Shown here: positions 1-8,817 of the stretch, piece after piece
Position numbering within the stretch: the stretch's first letter is position 1
Layout: every line of letters begins with the position of its first letter
Assembly: GCA_003259005.1 (NCBI GenBank)
Contig: QLII01000001.1
Location: 2,186,501-2,250,500 of the forward strand
Direction of reading: 5' to 3'
DNA from: Spirosoma telluris
GTDB lineage: Bacteria; Bacteroidota; Bacteroidia; Cytophagales; Spirosomataceae
DNA length: 64,000 nucleotides
Program-made: the position numbers and the translations under genes
Notes under the pieces: generated by a model
Databases searched by the model: none
Told to the model about the DNA's origin: nothing
What the model saw: the letters and a program-made list of their open reading frames with translations, nothing else

Positions 1-346
1 CGTTCATGACGAAGAGCGACAAACTAGGATTCTCCTTCATTAACTGAAAATCATGCCTGATCAACTCAGCAATTTTTTCCCGCAGCGAGATTGGCTGATT
101 CATGATTTCGATCATGCCGTTGAAGAACAACTGAAGCATTTCTTCAAAGATGCTAATGAAGAGCTTTTCTTTACTGCGGAAATAGTAGTTGGTTAGGGCA
201 ATGTTAATATTCGCTGCTTCGGCAATATCTCGTGATGTAGCCCCATCGAATCCTTTCTCCAGAAATACCCGCTTAGCCGCTTCGCGAATGCGCTCTTCGG
301 TTGACTTTGAGGGGAGAGTGAGACTACAATCCATGTTCTTTTTCAT
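1..346 (-). CDS. TetR/AcrR family transcriptional regulator (C-terminus outside window)
   Basis: Reads leftward off the window edge; about 115 codons are present. The N-terminal part is a typical TetR helix-turn-helix: an EERIREAAKRVFLEKGF helix, then GATSRDIAEAANI and the ALTNYYFRSKEKLF recognition-helix region that is diagnostic of the family. The C-terminal ligand-binding part is cut, so the inducer cannot be guessed. The start at 346 follows an in-frame run MKKNMD. It lies about 5 bases after the expected transcription start of a clear Bacteroidota-type promoter (357-388), so the mRNA is probably nearly leaderless. A perfect dyad at 405-422 is a likely operator. TetR proteins usually repress their own gene and a neighbour, here possibly an efflux gene left of the window. 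Confidence 0.9.
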   Translation of the reverse strand, partial: MKKNMDCSLTLPSKSTEERIREAAKRVFLEKGFDGATSRDIAEAANINIALTNYYFRSKEKLFISIFEEMLQLFFNGMIEIMNQPISLREKIAELIRHDFQLMKENPSLSLFVMN

Positions 347-356
347 GTTGACGTTT

Positions 357-388
357 CAAAAGTATGTTGTGCTAAACTAACAAGCAAC
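357..388 (-). promoter_or_regulatory. Promoter of the TetR gene
   Basis: Read on the minus strand, TACTTTTG at 364-357 matches the Bacteroidota -7 consensus TAnnTTTG. GTTG at 388-385 supplies the -33 element with a 20-base spacer. The expected start of transcription is only a few bases before the ATG at 346. Consensus match only. Confidence 0.5.
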
Positions 389-404
389 TTTTTCAAATAG
401 TTTT

Positions 405-422
405 TTTAAACAAATGTTTAAA
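405..422. promoter_or_regulatory. Palindromic operator candidate for the TetR regulator
   Basis: Perfect 7-base dyad TTTAAAC-AAAT-GTTTAAA. It sits about 60 bases upstream of the tetR start, just upstream of the -33 element, and in the spacer shared with the divergent gene at 570. Size and symmetry suit a TetR dimer; binding is inferred. Confidence 0.5.
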
Positions 423-569
423 ACAGAAATTAAACCTAATTAATCATTCGAATAGTACAAACATAGCCTTTCTTTTCCAAAACTCCCTGATGTGGCATAG
501 GTGTTTTGGCTGATTGTTATCAAGGACATTCCCAGCGAAAATCTTATCTTTGCCGCTGATTAATCGCCT

Positions 570-1175
570 ATGAACGCTACGTTTGCCAACGACATTTTTC
601 GTCAGAGCATTCAGGATTACCACCTGACCGACTACGTCGACACGCCCATCCAGAATCCGTATTCCTCCAATGGTATTGCTTTTTTATTGTATCAGAAGAA
701 TTGGATTGACACGGTTCAATGGCATCTGGAAGACATTATTCGCAGCCCAACCATCCGCCCCGACGAATTAGTTGCGATCAAACGTCGGATTGACCAGTCG
801 AACCAGGATCGCACCGATACGGTGGAGTTAATTGATAGCTGGTTTTCTGATCTGTTTCTGGATATTATGCCCAAGCCGGAGGCCCGGATGAACTCCGAAA
901 CGCCCGCCTGGCTCCTGGATCGGATGTCGATTCTGCAACTCAAGTTATACCACTTCCGCGAGCAAGTCGAACGGCCTGCGGTTTCGGATGAACACCGCCA
1001 GAAGGCACAACAGAAATTGAGTGTATTACTTGAGCAGGAAAGTGATCTGACCCGCTGTTTCGATGAATTGATCGAAGATATTCAAAACGGCGACCGCTAT
1101 ATGAAAGTGTACCGCCAGATGAAAATGTACAACGACCCTACGCTAAATCCGGTACTTTATAGTAGTCAGGAGTAG
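570..1175 (+). CDS. DUF4254 domain protein
   Basis: 201-residue soluble, mainly helical protein without signal peptide. It matches the DUF4254 family found in Bacteroidota: N-terminal W-H-L-E-D-I-I and RRIDQSNQDRTDTVELID segment (about residues 50-90), then a helical C-terminal half ending in short charged helices. The biochemical role is unknown. In this phylum the gene is regularly found next to family 9 glycosyltransferases, and here a GT9 gene starts 90 bases downstream on the same strand, so a role in lipopolysaccharide or envelope glycan assembly is plausible by association. A -7-like TATCTTTG lies at 545-552, but no convincing -33 element is seen. The 3' spacer holds an inverted repeat. 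Confidence 0.8.
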   Translation: MNATFANDIFRQSIQDYHLTDYVDTPIQNPYSSNGIAFLLYQKNWIDTVQWHLEDIIRSPTIRPDELVAIKRRIDQSNQDRTDTVELIDSWFSDLFLDIMPKPEARMNSETPAWLLDRMSILQLKLYHFREQVERPAVSDEHRQKAQQKLSVLLEQESDLTRCFDELIEDIQNGDRYMKVYRQMKMYNDPTLNPVLYSSQE

Positions 1176-1186
1176 TCATTTGGCTG

Positions 1187-1252
1187 TCATTCATTGTCAT
1201 TTAGCTGCCCTATAACCAATGACAACCGATGACAATAAATGACAATGAATGA
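1187..1252. repeat. Inverted repeat, AATGAC family
   Basis: 17-base perfect arms at 1187-1203 and 1236-1252, built from repeated TGTCATT / AATGACA words, between the DUF4254 and GT9 genes. The same words make up the larger inverted repeat at 28401-28516. Confidence 0.75.
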
Positions 1253-1265
1253 TGACTCATGACGA

Positions 1266-2318
1266 ATGAATCAGTTACTCCTTCTTCGCTTCTCGGCCAT
1301 GGGCGATGTTGCCTTGCTGGCACCTGTCGTACAGGCGTTCACGCAACGCTACCCTGATGCAGGTATAACGCTGGTGACACGGACAAAATTTGCTGTCTTT
1401 TTCGAGCAGTTTCCAAGTGTTCGTATCATAGGTGCCGATTTTGATGGGCGGCATAAAGGGGTTGGCGGATTGGTTCGTTTGTTCAATGAATTACGGCAAC
1501 TGGCTTCGTTTGCTGTGGTGGTCGATGCCCATCAAAATCTACGGTCGGGTGTTCTGAAAAGCCTGTTTCGGCTGATTGGCGTACCGTCGGTTACGCTTGA
1601 TAAAGGCCGCACGGAGAAGAAAGAACTGACCCGAAAAGAGAACAAAATTCGTCGCCGGTTGCCCCACAGCGTGGAGCGATACGCTCAGGTATTTGACAAG
1701 GCTGGCTATGCGATTCAACCAGCCAGACCATTTCAATTTCCACTTTTTACTTCTTCCGAAGTCGAGTTAGCGAGTTTCCTTAACCGTCAGGCTATTACGC
1801 CCAATACACTCTGGCTCGGCATTGCACCTTTCGCCCAACATGAGCAAAAGATGTGGCCATTCGAGCGTTTTGTACCTTTGCTGGAGAAGTTATACACTGA
1901 TCAACCTATTACCATTTTCCTATTTGGGGGAGGTAGTGCCGAGATCGCTCAACTTGAAACCTTGCGACAGAAATATCCTCAAGTTATTCTGGTAGCGGGG
2001 CAACTGTCAATGGCCGCCGAGTTATCACTTATCCATCAACTGACAGGTATGCTTTGTATGGACTCGGGAAACATGCACCTGGCGGCTTTGAGTGGCGTAC
2101 CCGTACTATCAATCTGGGGAGCTACTCATCCCGACGCAGGTTTCGGCCCCTGGGGTCAAGGCGAGGAGGCTATTCTTCAAATTCCGACCGACGTTCTCCC
2201 CTGCCGCCCTTGCTCAGTCTTTGGCAATACACCCTGCTGGCGAGGTGATTTGGCCTGCCTGAATGATATTTCTGTAGAAGCAGTAGCAGAGCGAGTACGT
2301 AAAGTGCTGAACAGCTGA
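1266..2318 (+). CDS. Glycosyltransferase family 9 (heptosyltransferase-like)
   Basis: 350 residues, no signal peptide. The N-terminal Rossmann half opens with LLLRFSAMGDVALLAPVV, the usual GT9 start that binds the acceptor side. The C-terminal half has the nucleotide-sugar part: GIAPFAQHEQKMWP, a G-G-G-S-A loop and the conserved DSGNMHLAALSGVPV-x-x-IWGATHP block. A CRPCS cysteine pair near the C-terminus is common in Bacteroidota GT9. It probably transfers a heptose or related sugar to lipid A-core at the inner face of the cytoplasmic membrane; donor and acceptor cannot be read from sequence. DUF4254 lies immediately upstream. A second GT9 is on the other strand at 6654-7616. Confidence 0.88.
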   Translation: MNQLLLLRFSAMGDVALLAPVVQAFTQRYPDAGITLVTRTKFAVFFEQFPSVRIIGADFDGRHKGVGGLVRLFNELRQLASFAVVVDAHQNLRSGVLKSLFRLIGVPSVTLDKGRTEKKELTRKENKIRRRLPHSVERYAQVFDKAGYAIQPARPFQFPLFTSSEVELASFLNRQAITPNTLWLGIAPFAQHEQKMWPFERFVPLLEKLYTDQPITIFLFGGGSAEIAQLETLRQKYPQVILVAGQLSMAAELSLIHQLTGMLCMDSGNMHLAALSGVPVLSIWGATHPDAGFGPWGQGEEAILQIPTDVLPCRPCSVFGNTPCWRGDLACLNDISVEAVAERVRKVLNS

Positions 2319-2362
2319 CTTGTGACTATTCCTTTCGGAGGTTCTATTATCGCCCAACTTCT

Positions 2363-3220
2363 ATGATCTGGATCACACGAGAGCGTCCTAAAATTGACCG
2401 ATTGGCCTGCCCCTGGCTTATCAGACGCTTTATTGACGCCACAGCCGACATTCTCTTCGTGCCAGAAGCGCAAGTTATCACACAAGCCCAGGTATTGGAC
2501 GCTATTCCTTTTGATATTCCGGGGGTAGAGTACAGTCACTATGAAGACCGCTGCACCTTCGATTATTTTCTACAAAAGCACAACCTGACCGATCCCGCTT
2601 TACAAACAATAGCCCCCATCGTGCGCGGAGCGGATACCGATGATCATACCCTAGCGGCTCAAGCTTCGGGTTTGTGGGCTATTTCGGCAGGGTTAGCCTT
2701 TAACATCAAGGATGATCAACTATTACTTGAACAAGGCCTCATTATTTATGATGCGCTTTATAGTTGGGCCAAGCACCTGCAATCCGTTAAACACACCCAA
2801 AGTCCCACTGAGCGGCTATTGCTGGAAGTTCTTCATACTTACCTTAAACCTACCGGCAAACGTAAAACGCCCACTTGGGTGAAAGAACTTAAAGAATTAA
2901 TTCAGGATCAGATTGATACAAATCTAACCCTTAGCCTGAACGAGTTATCCGAAAGTCTGGCTGTCAACCCCGCCTATGTATCACGGGCATTCTCCCGCTA
3001 CTTCGACGACCTTTCGTTTGGCGAATACATTCGGAAGTTACGGATTGAGAAAGCTGTGCATTTGCTGGAAACAACTCCCTACAGCCTATCCGAAATTGCC
3101 TACCTGACCGGCTTCTCTGATCAGAGTCATTTTACCCGGATTTTCAAAAAACTGATGGAGCAAAATCCATCAGACTATCGAAAAAGTAGGCTAAAAGGTA
3201 AAGCAAATACAAAAGGTTAA
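2363..3220 (+). CDS. ChrB-domain / AraC-type HTH fusion protein
   Basis: 285 residues with two clear parts. Residues 1-140 match the chromate-resistance ChrB C-terminal domain: W-I-T-R-E-R-P-K-I-D-R-L-A-C-P-W-L-I-R-R-F-I near the start, then E-Y-S-H-Y-E-D-R-C-T-F-D-Y and I-V-R-G-A-D-T-D-D. Residues about 180-280 are a two-helix-turn-helix AraC domain: LSLNELSESLAVNPAYVSRAF, then LSEIAYLTGFSDQSHFTRIF and the terminal P-S-D-Y-R-K. ChrB proteins are chromate-dependent regulators of chrA, and here chrA is three genes downstream, so the fusion probably senses chromate or a related oxyanion and drives the cluster. Cytoplasmic. The domain order is unusual; most ChrB proteins have a different N-terminal domain. 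Confidence 0.85.
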   Translation: MIWITRERPKIDRLACPWLIRRFIDATADILFVPEAQVITQAQVLDAIPFDIPGVEYSHYEDRCTFDYFLQKHNLTDPALQTIAPIVRGADTDDHTLAAQASGLWAISAGLAFNIKDDQLLLEQGLIIYDALYSWAKHLQSVKHTQSPTERLLLEVLHTYLKPTGKRKTPTWVKELKELIQDQIDTNLTLSLNELSESLAVNPAYVSRAFSRYFDDLSFGEYIRKLRIEKAVHLLETTPYSLSEIAYLTGFSDQSHFTRIFKKLMEQNPSDYRKSRLKGKANTKG

Positions 3221-3284
3221 ATCCATTCTATTTCTGGCTCATCACGTGGCTTATCCTTACAACAAAAAGCCTGATTTAATCGTG

Positions 3285-3812
3285 ATGAGCATTTTACGTT
3301 ATCCTCGTTCGTTTCTAATCCTATTCATAATGACAGGACTCCTATCACATAAAGTAGGGGCCCAACCAACACAGCCCCCTACTTATCCAAGAATGGCGGG
3401 TTATCTGGGTGTGCTTCACCCTCTTATCACAGTAGATGAGAAGGGTAGCGAAACGAATTTCAGTCAGTATTATGCCGTTGGTTTTCCTATTGGGCTAAAT
3501 TTATGGAAAACTAAAAAGCTTGGCTTTTCGGTTGAAGTTGTCCCTACCATTCGGGCCGAAAATGGAACGAGTCGAGTGGCAAACGTACTTTTCCATCCAG
3601 GTGTGTTAGTCAATTTAGGGCACGATTTCACATTAGCCAGCCGACTGGCCTTTGAAACTTCAGGACGTTATGGGTTTACACCAGTGCTTAACAAAATTGT
3701 AAAAAAAGGCCAAACAAATAGTTACTTTGTAGCCATTCCTATACCGGTTCGCTTTGGCAATGACCGCCCTACTTCGTTAACAGTAGGCCTACAGTTTGGT
3801 ATTGTTTTTTAA
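3285..3812 (+). CDS. Small outer-membrane barrel-like protein
   Basis: About 175 residues from the ATG at 3285; an earlier GTG at 3246 would add 13 hydrophilic residues before the signal peptide. A signal peptide (SFLILFIMTGLLSHKVGAQ) is followed by alternating short beta strands rich in Gly, aromatic and polar residues, ending VGLQFGIVF with a C-terminal Phe as in outer-membrane barrels. No family recognised. It lies 64 bases after the ChrB-AraC gene and 39 bases before the DUF1259 gene, so it is probably in the same transcription unit as chrA. Function unknown. Confidence 0.6.
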   Translation: MSILRYPRSFLILFIMTGLLSHKVGAQPTQPPTYPRMAGYLGVLHPLITVDEKGSETNFSQYYAVGFPIGLNLWKTKKLGFSVEVVPTIRAENGTSRVANVLFHPGVLVNLGHDFTLASRLAFETSGRYGFTPVLNKIVKKGQTNSYFVAIPIPVRFGNDRPTSLTVGLQFGIVF

Positions 3813-3851
3813 TCAATTGGCTCGGCAACGAAGCCACCTTACCCTTTCCTC

Positions 3852-4816
3852 ATGAAACGACGCAATTTTCTCCAAACCGCAGCTTTGGCTGGCACAATTC
3901 CGCTTTGCGGCTCACCTATAGCCGAAACAGGTTCTGTCCTGAAAACACCCGCCTTATCAACAGAAGAACAAGAGGCTATAGCTACAGCATTAGGGAAGAA
4001 GGGAATCTACAACGAAGCGCAGGCAACCTACAACATTACCCTTCCTCGTAACGACCTGAAAGTGAGTGTAAAAGGAGATTCTGTACCCATTCCTTTCGGA
4101 TTTGGGGATGGGTCGCTTTTAAAAAGACACTGGATGGCAAACAAACGGTTATGATGAGCGACACGGTACTGCTGGAAGCTGAAGTGAATCCACTGATCGA
4201 CGCTACCCAGGCGGCTGGATTGGAGGTTGGGGCTATTCATAATCACTTTTTTTATGAGCAACCCCGCATCTTTTATATGCACCTGCACGGCATGGGCGAC
4301 ACAGCAGAGCTGGCGAAAAAGTATGCACAGGCCATTGGAAAGACAAAATTATTTCCAGCCAACCAGCCCACCTCAACGGCTAACCCGGCAGCTCAAACAG
4401 GGAAAGAGTTATTTGACCTGGCTACCCTGGATGGGTTCGTCAACTATAAAGGTGTAGTTAATGGACCAACCTATAAGTACACGGTTGGGCGGGATGATGT
4501 GCAGATTGTAGCGATGGGTGCCGAGATGACAGCTGCTATTGGACTTAACTCCTGGGCTTCCTTTGCCGGGAAACAAGCTGACGCCCACATTGCAGGTGAC
4601 ATAGCCATGCTGGATACGGAGGTAAATCAGGTTATTAAAACCCTTCGCCAACACAATCTGGAGGTTGTTGCTCTTCACCACCATATGCTAGGAGAACAGC
4701 CACGTACTATCTTCCTGCACTACTATGGTCGCGGGTCAGCAACCGACCTGGCCAAAGGGTTCCGGGCTGCGCTGGATCAGTTAGGCAAAGGAAAGCCAAG
4801 TGGTATGAAGCATTAA
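3852..4816 (+). CDS. DUF1259 (LppY/LpqO-like) exported protein, frame broken once
   Basis: A Tat-like start (MKRRNFLQTAALAGT) leads into a DUF1259 protein with two repeated halves. Each half has an N-D-V/D-L-K-V-type beta segment and a later H-x-H-H/N-H-x-x-x-E-x-P-R motif (AIHNHFFYEQPR and ALHHHMLGEQPR). The frame is lost at 4104-4107: the run GGGG must be GGGGG to join GFG to WVAFKKTLDGKQ, giving 321 residues, the expected full length. The break matches the homopolymer losses seen across the window and is more likely a sequence error than decay. DUF1259 genes often neighbour chrA; here chrA starts 21 bases downstream. Paired histidines suggest metal binding (inference). Confidence 0.82.
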
Positions 4817-4837
4817 TTCATTCTGTTTAGCACTAGC

Positions 4838-5983
4838 ATGGACTCCACGACTCTCCCCTATTCAAAAACCGATCTGATTCGCTACTTCCTCCAATTAGGC
4901 ACCTTTGGTTTTGGCGGGCCACCAGCTTTAGTTAGTGCCATGCACCGCGACATGGTCACTGATCGCCAGTGGATTACCGAAGAAGATTACCGTGAAGGAT
5001 TAGCTTTAGCCCAATTGGCACCTGGCCCACTGGCGGCTCAACTCGCCATTTATCTGGGCTACGTTCATTATGGATTAGTAGGCGCCACCTTAACAGGATT
5101 TGCCTTTGTATTGCCTTCTTTTATCATGGTTGTTGCTTTAGGCTGGGCCTATGTGCGGTTCGGTGGCCTCCCCTGGATGCAGGCTGTTTTTTATGGAATT
5201 GGAGCTGCTGTAATAGGAATCATCGCTACAGGTACGTACAAGCTAACCCTCAAAACCGTCGGGAAAGAATGGATAGGATGGGGTTTGTTCAGTCTATCAG
5301 CCGTTGCCACAGCAGTCACGGAATCAGAACTGCTTTGGCTGGTACTCTTGTCAGGAGTAATTTATTGGGCTATAAAGTCCCCCCCATCACTTATACGACC
5401 TGGCATGGGAACTAGTATTGCTCCCTTCTTAGCACAAATAGTAGCCGTTCCAACAGATTCAGTCCTCTGGAAACTGGCTATTTTCTTTACCAAAGCGGGT
5501 GCATTTGTATTTGGTAGTGGGCTGGCGATTGTACCGTTTCTATATGGGGCGTAGTGAAAGAATACAGCTGGCTAACTGAACAGCAGTTTTTAGATGCGGT
5601 GGCCGTGGCCATGATTACCCCGGCCCGGTTGTGATTACCGTGGCGTTTATTGGCTATCTGGTAGCGGGTTTTGCGGGAGCCTTTGTAGCGGCCTTGGCAA
5701 CATTTCTACCCTGCTACCTGCTAACGGTATTACCTGCCCCTTATTTCAAACGGTGGGGAAAGCATCCGGGGTTAAAGCATTTGTCGATGGGGTGACCATG
5801 GCGGCCGTAGGAGCGATCGCTGGAGCTGTAATTGTATTGGCGCGTCGACAGTTGGTAGATATACCGGCTATTCTGATCGCTTTAACAACAATTGGCTTAT
5901 TGTACCGATTTAAGAAACTCCCGGAATTAGGTGTTATTGGTGGAGCCGCTTTGGTTGGTTTGCTTCTACGCTATATGAGCTAA
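4838..5983 (+). CDS. chrA: Chromate transporter ChrA, frame broken three times
   Basis: Inner-membrane CHR-family transporter, classically an efflux pump for chromate (possibly sulfate). The family signature FGGPPALVSAMHRDMV, then Q-L-A-P-G-P-L-A-A-Q-L-A in the first half, and the matching FGSGLAIVPFLYGGVV plus A-M-I-T-P-G-P-V-V in the second half show a full two-domain ChrA. Reading requires one added base in each of three runs: GGGG at 5546-5549, CCCC at 5618-5621 and GGGG at 5768-5771. Repaired length is 382 residues, normal for the family, with about ten hydrophobic segments. It follows the ChrB-AraC regulator and the DUF1259 gene, so the cluster is a self-contained chromate/oxyanion response unit. 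Confidence 0.9.
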
Positions 5984-6002
5984 CTCGATTGGGATACTTT
6001 AG

Positions 6003-6506
6003 TTAAGGCAGTTTCTCCCGTAAAATCTGCAAAATCAACTCCTGGCCCACCTTTAACCCGGCTATATCCTGGCGCATTTCGTTCATATTCTGTTGCATTT
6101 GGTTTTGCTTAGCATCAACCTGAGCAAATTTATCATTCACCTGGTCAAACTTAGCATTCACCTGAGCGAACTGATCATTCACCTGAATAAACTGATCGTT
6201 CACTTGATCAAACTTAGCATTTACCTGAGCGAACTGATCATTCACCTGAACAAACTTTGCGTTGACTTCGTCGAATCGCTGCTCCATTTTCCGATCAAGC
6301 TGATTGACGCGTTCGTTCGTACCATCTATCGAATCGACCAACCGCACGACTTCCTTCTGAAGGTCAGCTTGCCCTTTTCTAAGACTATCTAATCCCTGCT
6401 GAGTGTCAATCGTCAGTTTTGCGACAGCTTTAGCGATTAACTCAGATTGCTTGCTCTGGTCAACTGCCAGGGCTTCTAATTGTTCTACGCGCTCTTCCAA
6501 ATACAT
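6003..6506 (-). CDS. Heptad-repeat coiled-coil protein
   Basis: 167 residues, no signal peptide or membrane segment. The N-terminal half is an ordinary acidic coiled coil (VEQLEALAVDQSKQSELIAKA). Residues about 85-133 are seven consecutive seven-residue units of type F-x-Q-V-N-x-K/Q, so the coiled coil is in perfect heptad register. The tail has M-x-x-x-M motifs. Sequences of this kind occur widely as small cytoplasmic coiled coils of unknown function in Bacteroidota. No domain partner is visible: chrA ends 19 bases away on the other strand. Confidence 0.6.
   Translation of the reverse strand: MYLEERVEQLEALAVDQSKQSELIAKAVAKLTIDTQQGLDSLRKGQADLQKEVVRLVDSIDGTNERVNQLDRKMEQRFDEVNAKFVQVNDQFAQVNAKFDQVNDQFIQVNDQFAQVNAKFDQVNDKFAQVDAKQNQMQQNMNEMRQDIAGLKVGQELILQILREKLP
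6108..6254 (-). repeat. Seven tandem 21-bp repeats inside the coiled-coil gene
   Basis: Seven head-to-tail 21-base units encode the heptads of the coiled-coil protein. Units alternate F-A-Q-V-N-A-K, F-D-Q-V-N-D-K/Q and F-V/I-Q-V-N-D-Q forms, which suggests duplication in blocks larger than one unit. In-frame gain or loss would change coiled-coil length by one heptad. Confidence 0.85.
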
Positions 6507-6653
6507 CGTTCTACTTCTTAGTAGTTTACTTACTGCAAAGTACTACTTATACGGAAAACTGTAAAATTAGTCACTGACAAAATGTATTTATTTTTTACAA
6601 AATAATTGACAAACAACCCATCTACTCAAAATTCTTCCTCGTCCTCAACTCCT

Positions 6654-7616
6654 TCACTTCAAAATCGAAGGGAGGTTATTCATACACTTGAAATGTTTCA
6701 TAGGACAGTTGCCTGAATTACTCGCAGAGCAGGGACGGCAACCTAAGCCGGGAGTTTCGAGCCGGACGTGGGGAGTTTTGTAGGGATAAAAACCGAATTG
6801 GGGCGTAGTGCTCCCCCAGATGGAATAGACTTTTTTGCGGAAGGCCGCAGCAATGTGCATTAGGCCCGTATCGTGACTGAACACAACCCGTGCCCGTTGT
6901 AGCAGGGATGCCGATTGATTGAGGTTAAAATGACCACAGGCATTATAAATCTGCCGTTCGCCAATGGCTTGTACAATTTCGTCACCTACCTTTCGGTCAG
7001 CTTTGTCGCCTAGCAAAATGACCGGATAATTGATTTTAATACACAACTCAATCATCCTCAAAACGGGTAATCGGCGGGTCAGGCTTTGCCCACCAATGGC
7101 ATAGGCAACAAAACCGTTCTGATGCGTTTCGGGCAACCAGTTAGTTTCAACTTCGTCTTTGTAGGGGATGAAATAATCCAGCCCGCGCCCATCATTTTCA
7201 ACACCTAGTGGCTGTATCGTGGCCATGTAGCGATCTACAATGTGTTGCTCTGTCATGGCGTTTACCTTCCACCGAATGTAAAGCCATTCGCGAAACGATT
7301 GTTTTTCGATGCTGTACGATCGACTACCTGTAGTCGCTTTAATCAGGCTGGTTAGAAATGTATTTTGCAGGTCAATCACATAATCGAATTGTTCGGCACG
7401 TAGTTCTTTGAGTAGCCTGAAAAGGTTTCCGTCTACAAAATGTGCTCTGGCAATTCGCGGGTTATTTTCAACAATTGATTGGTAGGCTTGCTTGGTGCAA
7501 AAATGGATAATAGCGTTCGGAAGCTGCTGTTTCAGGCTGCGGACAACAGGAGTTGTGAGCACAACATCGCCAATAGAGGCAAACTGTAATACCAATATTT
7601 TGAGCGGGCGATTCAT
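6654..7616 (-). CDS. Glycosyltransferase family 9 protein
   Basis: 320 residues, no signal peptide. It starts with the GT9 opening ILVLQFASIGDVVLTTPVV, continues through a Rossmann half with YVIDLQNTF, and has the donor-side block F-S-H-D-T-G-L-M-H-I-A-A followed by S-I-W-G-S-T-T-P. The C-terminal cysteine cluster (GCRPCSASNSGNCP) is typical of Bacteroidota members. Likely adds a sugar to lipopolysaccharide core in the cytoplasm. It is divergent in sequence from the GT9 at 1266-2318 and is not adjacent to a DUF4254 gene. Upstream neighbours on the same strand are the DUF4249/TonB pair, apparently unrelated. Confidence 0.85.
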   Translation of the reverse strand: MNRPLKILVLQFASIGDVVLTTPVVRSLKQQLPNAIIHFCTKQAYQSIVENNPRIARAHFVDGNLFRLLKELRAEQFDYVIDLQNTFLTSLIKATTGSRSYSIEKQSFREWLYIRWKVNAMTEQHIVDRYMATIQPLGVENDGRGLDYFIPYKDEVETNWLPETHQNGFVAYAIGGQSLTRRLPVLRMIELCIKINYPVILLGDKADRKVGDEIVQAIGERQIYNACGHFNLNQSASLLQRARVVFSHDTGLMHIAAAFRKKVYSIWGSTTPQFGFYPYKTPHVRLETPGLGCRPCSASNSGNCPMKHFKCMNNLPSILK

Positions 7617-7687
7617 GCTTCTATCATTTACACAAAACTATTTTTTTTACACGAACTCCGCAAACCGATTAATAACTCTACCACCGT

Positions 7688-8758
7688 TTAAAACTGCCAC
7701 CAGCGAGGTTTATTGGGTGTACGATAAAGACTATTTTCACAAACAACACAAGCCGAAGGCTGTGGCACAGTTACGATAGGGTCTGTATCTGGAACGCCCT
7801 GACCTGTACTGCGATCCACATTGATGTATTGTTCGGATAGGCCGGTGGCGCCAAAAAAACCGTATACCAACGTGGTCGGGTCATTCACACAATGTAGATT
7901 GCCCTGTACTGTTGAAGGAGCAGCGTCGAAGAGTCCACCCGTATTATTAACCAGTCCTTTCACACTTTTCCAGAATTCATACGCTCCTTTACTAATAGCC
8001 TGCTGCTGTACTTCGAGGTAGTAACGGCTCTGCGATTTATAGGGGACACGCATAATAAATTGACGGCTAATAGCCTGTCCGTTAATGTTTACATCGGAAT
8101 TGAGGCTAACACAGGTATAACAGCGGGTTATGTTCCAGCAATTTGAACAACAGCCCAAGCCTGTTAGAGAGCCATCTTTTAGCTCTCGCTGCGAACAAAC
8201 CGATGTAAATTCGTAGTGCTGCCAATCCCATTTATAATAGTTACCCGGAGCTTCGGGATCTTTGGTATCCAGATACACATTCCAGCCCTGTCTTTTGGCA
8301 AAACTTACCCCACTCGGCTCCACAGTATATTCATAATAAAGCTTCATAATGGGTGGAGCGGCCTGTAATACTTCGGCATCCGACTCATATTCTTTCCCAG
8401 CTTTGGTCTTAATGGTCACTTTATAACTACGACCCGCAATTCCCTGTATTCCATTGGTGGCCGTGATATAGGTTCCACCAGGTGACTGCTCTTTCAGAAC
8501 TTCCTGATTACCCAGGTTATCTGAAATTGTGACAATGGCACCTGTTTCGAGCAAGTTTAAACTTGTATAAGAATAGTCAGCCGTACGGGTCAGTTTGACG
8601 GAGTAGGGTCCTGGCCGGTCGGTAATCTGCCCTTCTACAATCAACGAAACGGGGATGCTGACCCTGTCGGGCTGAAATTCGGTCACGCACGAAACGGCTA
8701 GCCCCATAAGCATAAACACCCCGTATTGCCAGATTCCTTTTCTAAATAGATTCATCAT
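7688..8758 (-). CDS. DUF4249 family lipoprotein
   Basis: About 356 residues from the ATG at 8758. A lipoprotein signal peptide (VFMLMGLAVSC) places it in the outer membrane or periplasm. After the lipobox comes the DUF4249 pattern: SLIVEGQITDRPGPYSVKLTRT, a beta-sandwich region, and a cysteine-rich middle (CCSNCWNITRCYTC). DUF4249 genes are found directly downstream of FecA/CirA-like TonB receptors in Bacteroidota, and here the receptor ends 59 bases upstream on the same strand, so the pair probably forms a substrate-binding lipoprotein plus outer-membrane channel. Substrate unknown; such pairs are often suspected to take up metal chelates or peptides. A more upstream ATG at 8797 is possible. 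Confidence 0.82.
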   Translation of the reverse strand: MMNLFRKGIWQYGVFMLMGLAVSCVTEFQPDRVSIPVSLIVEGQITDRPGPYSVKLTRTADYSYTSLNLLETGAIVTISDNLGNQEVLKEQSPGGTYITATNGIQGIAGRSYKVTIKTKAGKEYESDAEVLQAAPPIMKLYYEYTVEPSGVSFAKRQGWNVYLDTKDPEAPGNYYKWDWQHYEFTSVCSQRELKDGSLTGLGCCSNCWNITRCYTCVSLNSDVNINGQAISRQFIMRVPYKSQSRYYLEVQQQAISKGAYEFWKSVKGLVNNTGGLFDAAPSTVQGNLHCVNDPTTLVYGFFGATGLSEQYINVDRSTGQGVPDTDPIVTVPQPSACVVCENSLYRTPNKPRWWQF

Positions 8759-8817
8759 AGCCTTTCTCATCATAGCCAAATGTAGGGAGCCTATCACCTA
8801 AGCGGCTTTATGCCTCA

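Noticed and set aside
6108..6254. CRISPR array
   Set aside because: Units are 21 bases, contiguous with no spacers, and coding.
6093..6392. Plus-strand repetitive open frame rich in Leu/Ile-His over the coiled-coil gene
   Set aside because: Complement of the 21-bp tandem repeats; the minus-strand product has proper heptad structure and this one does not.
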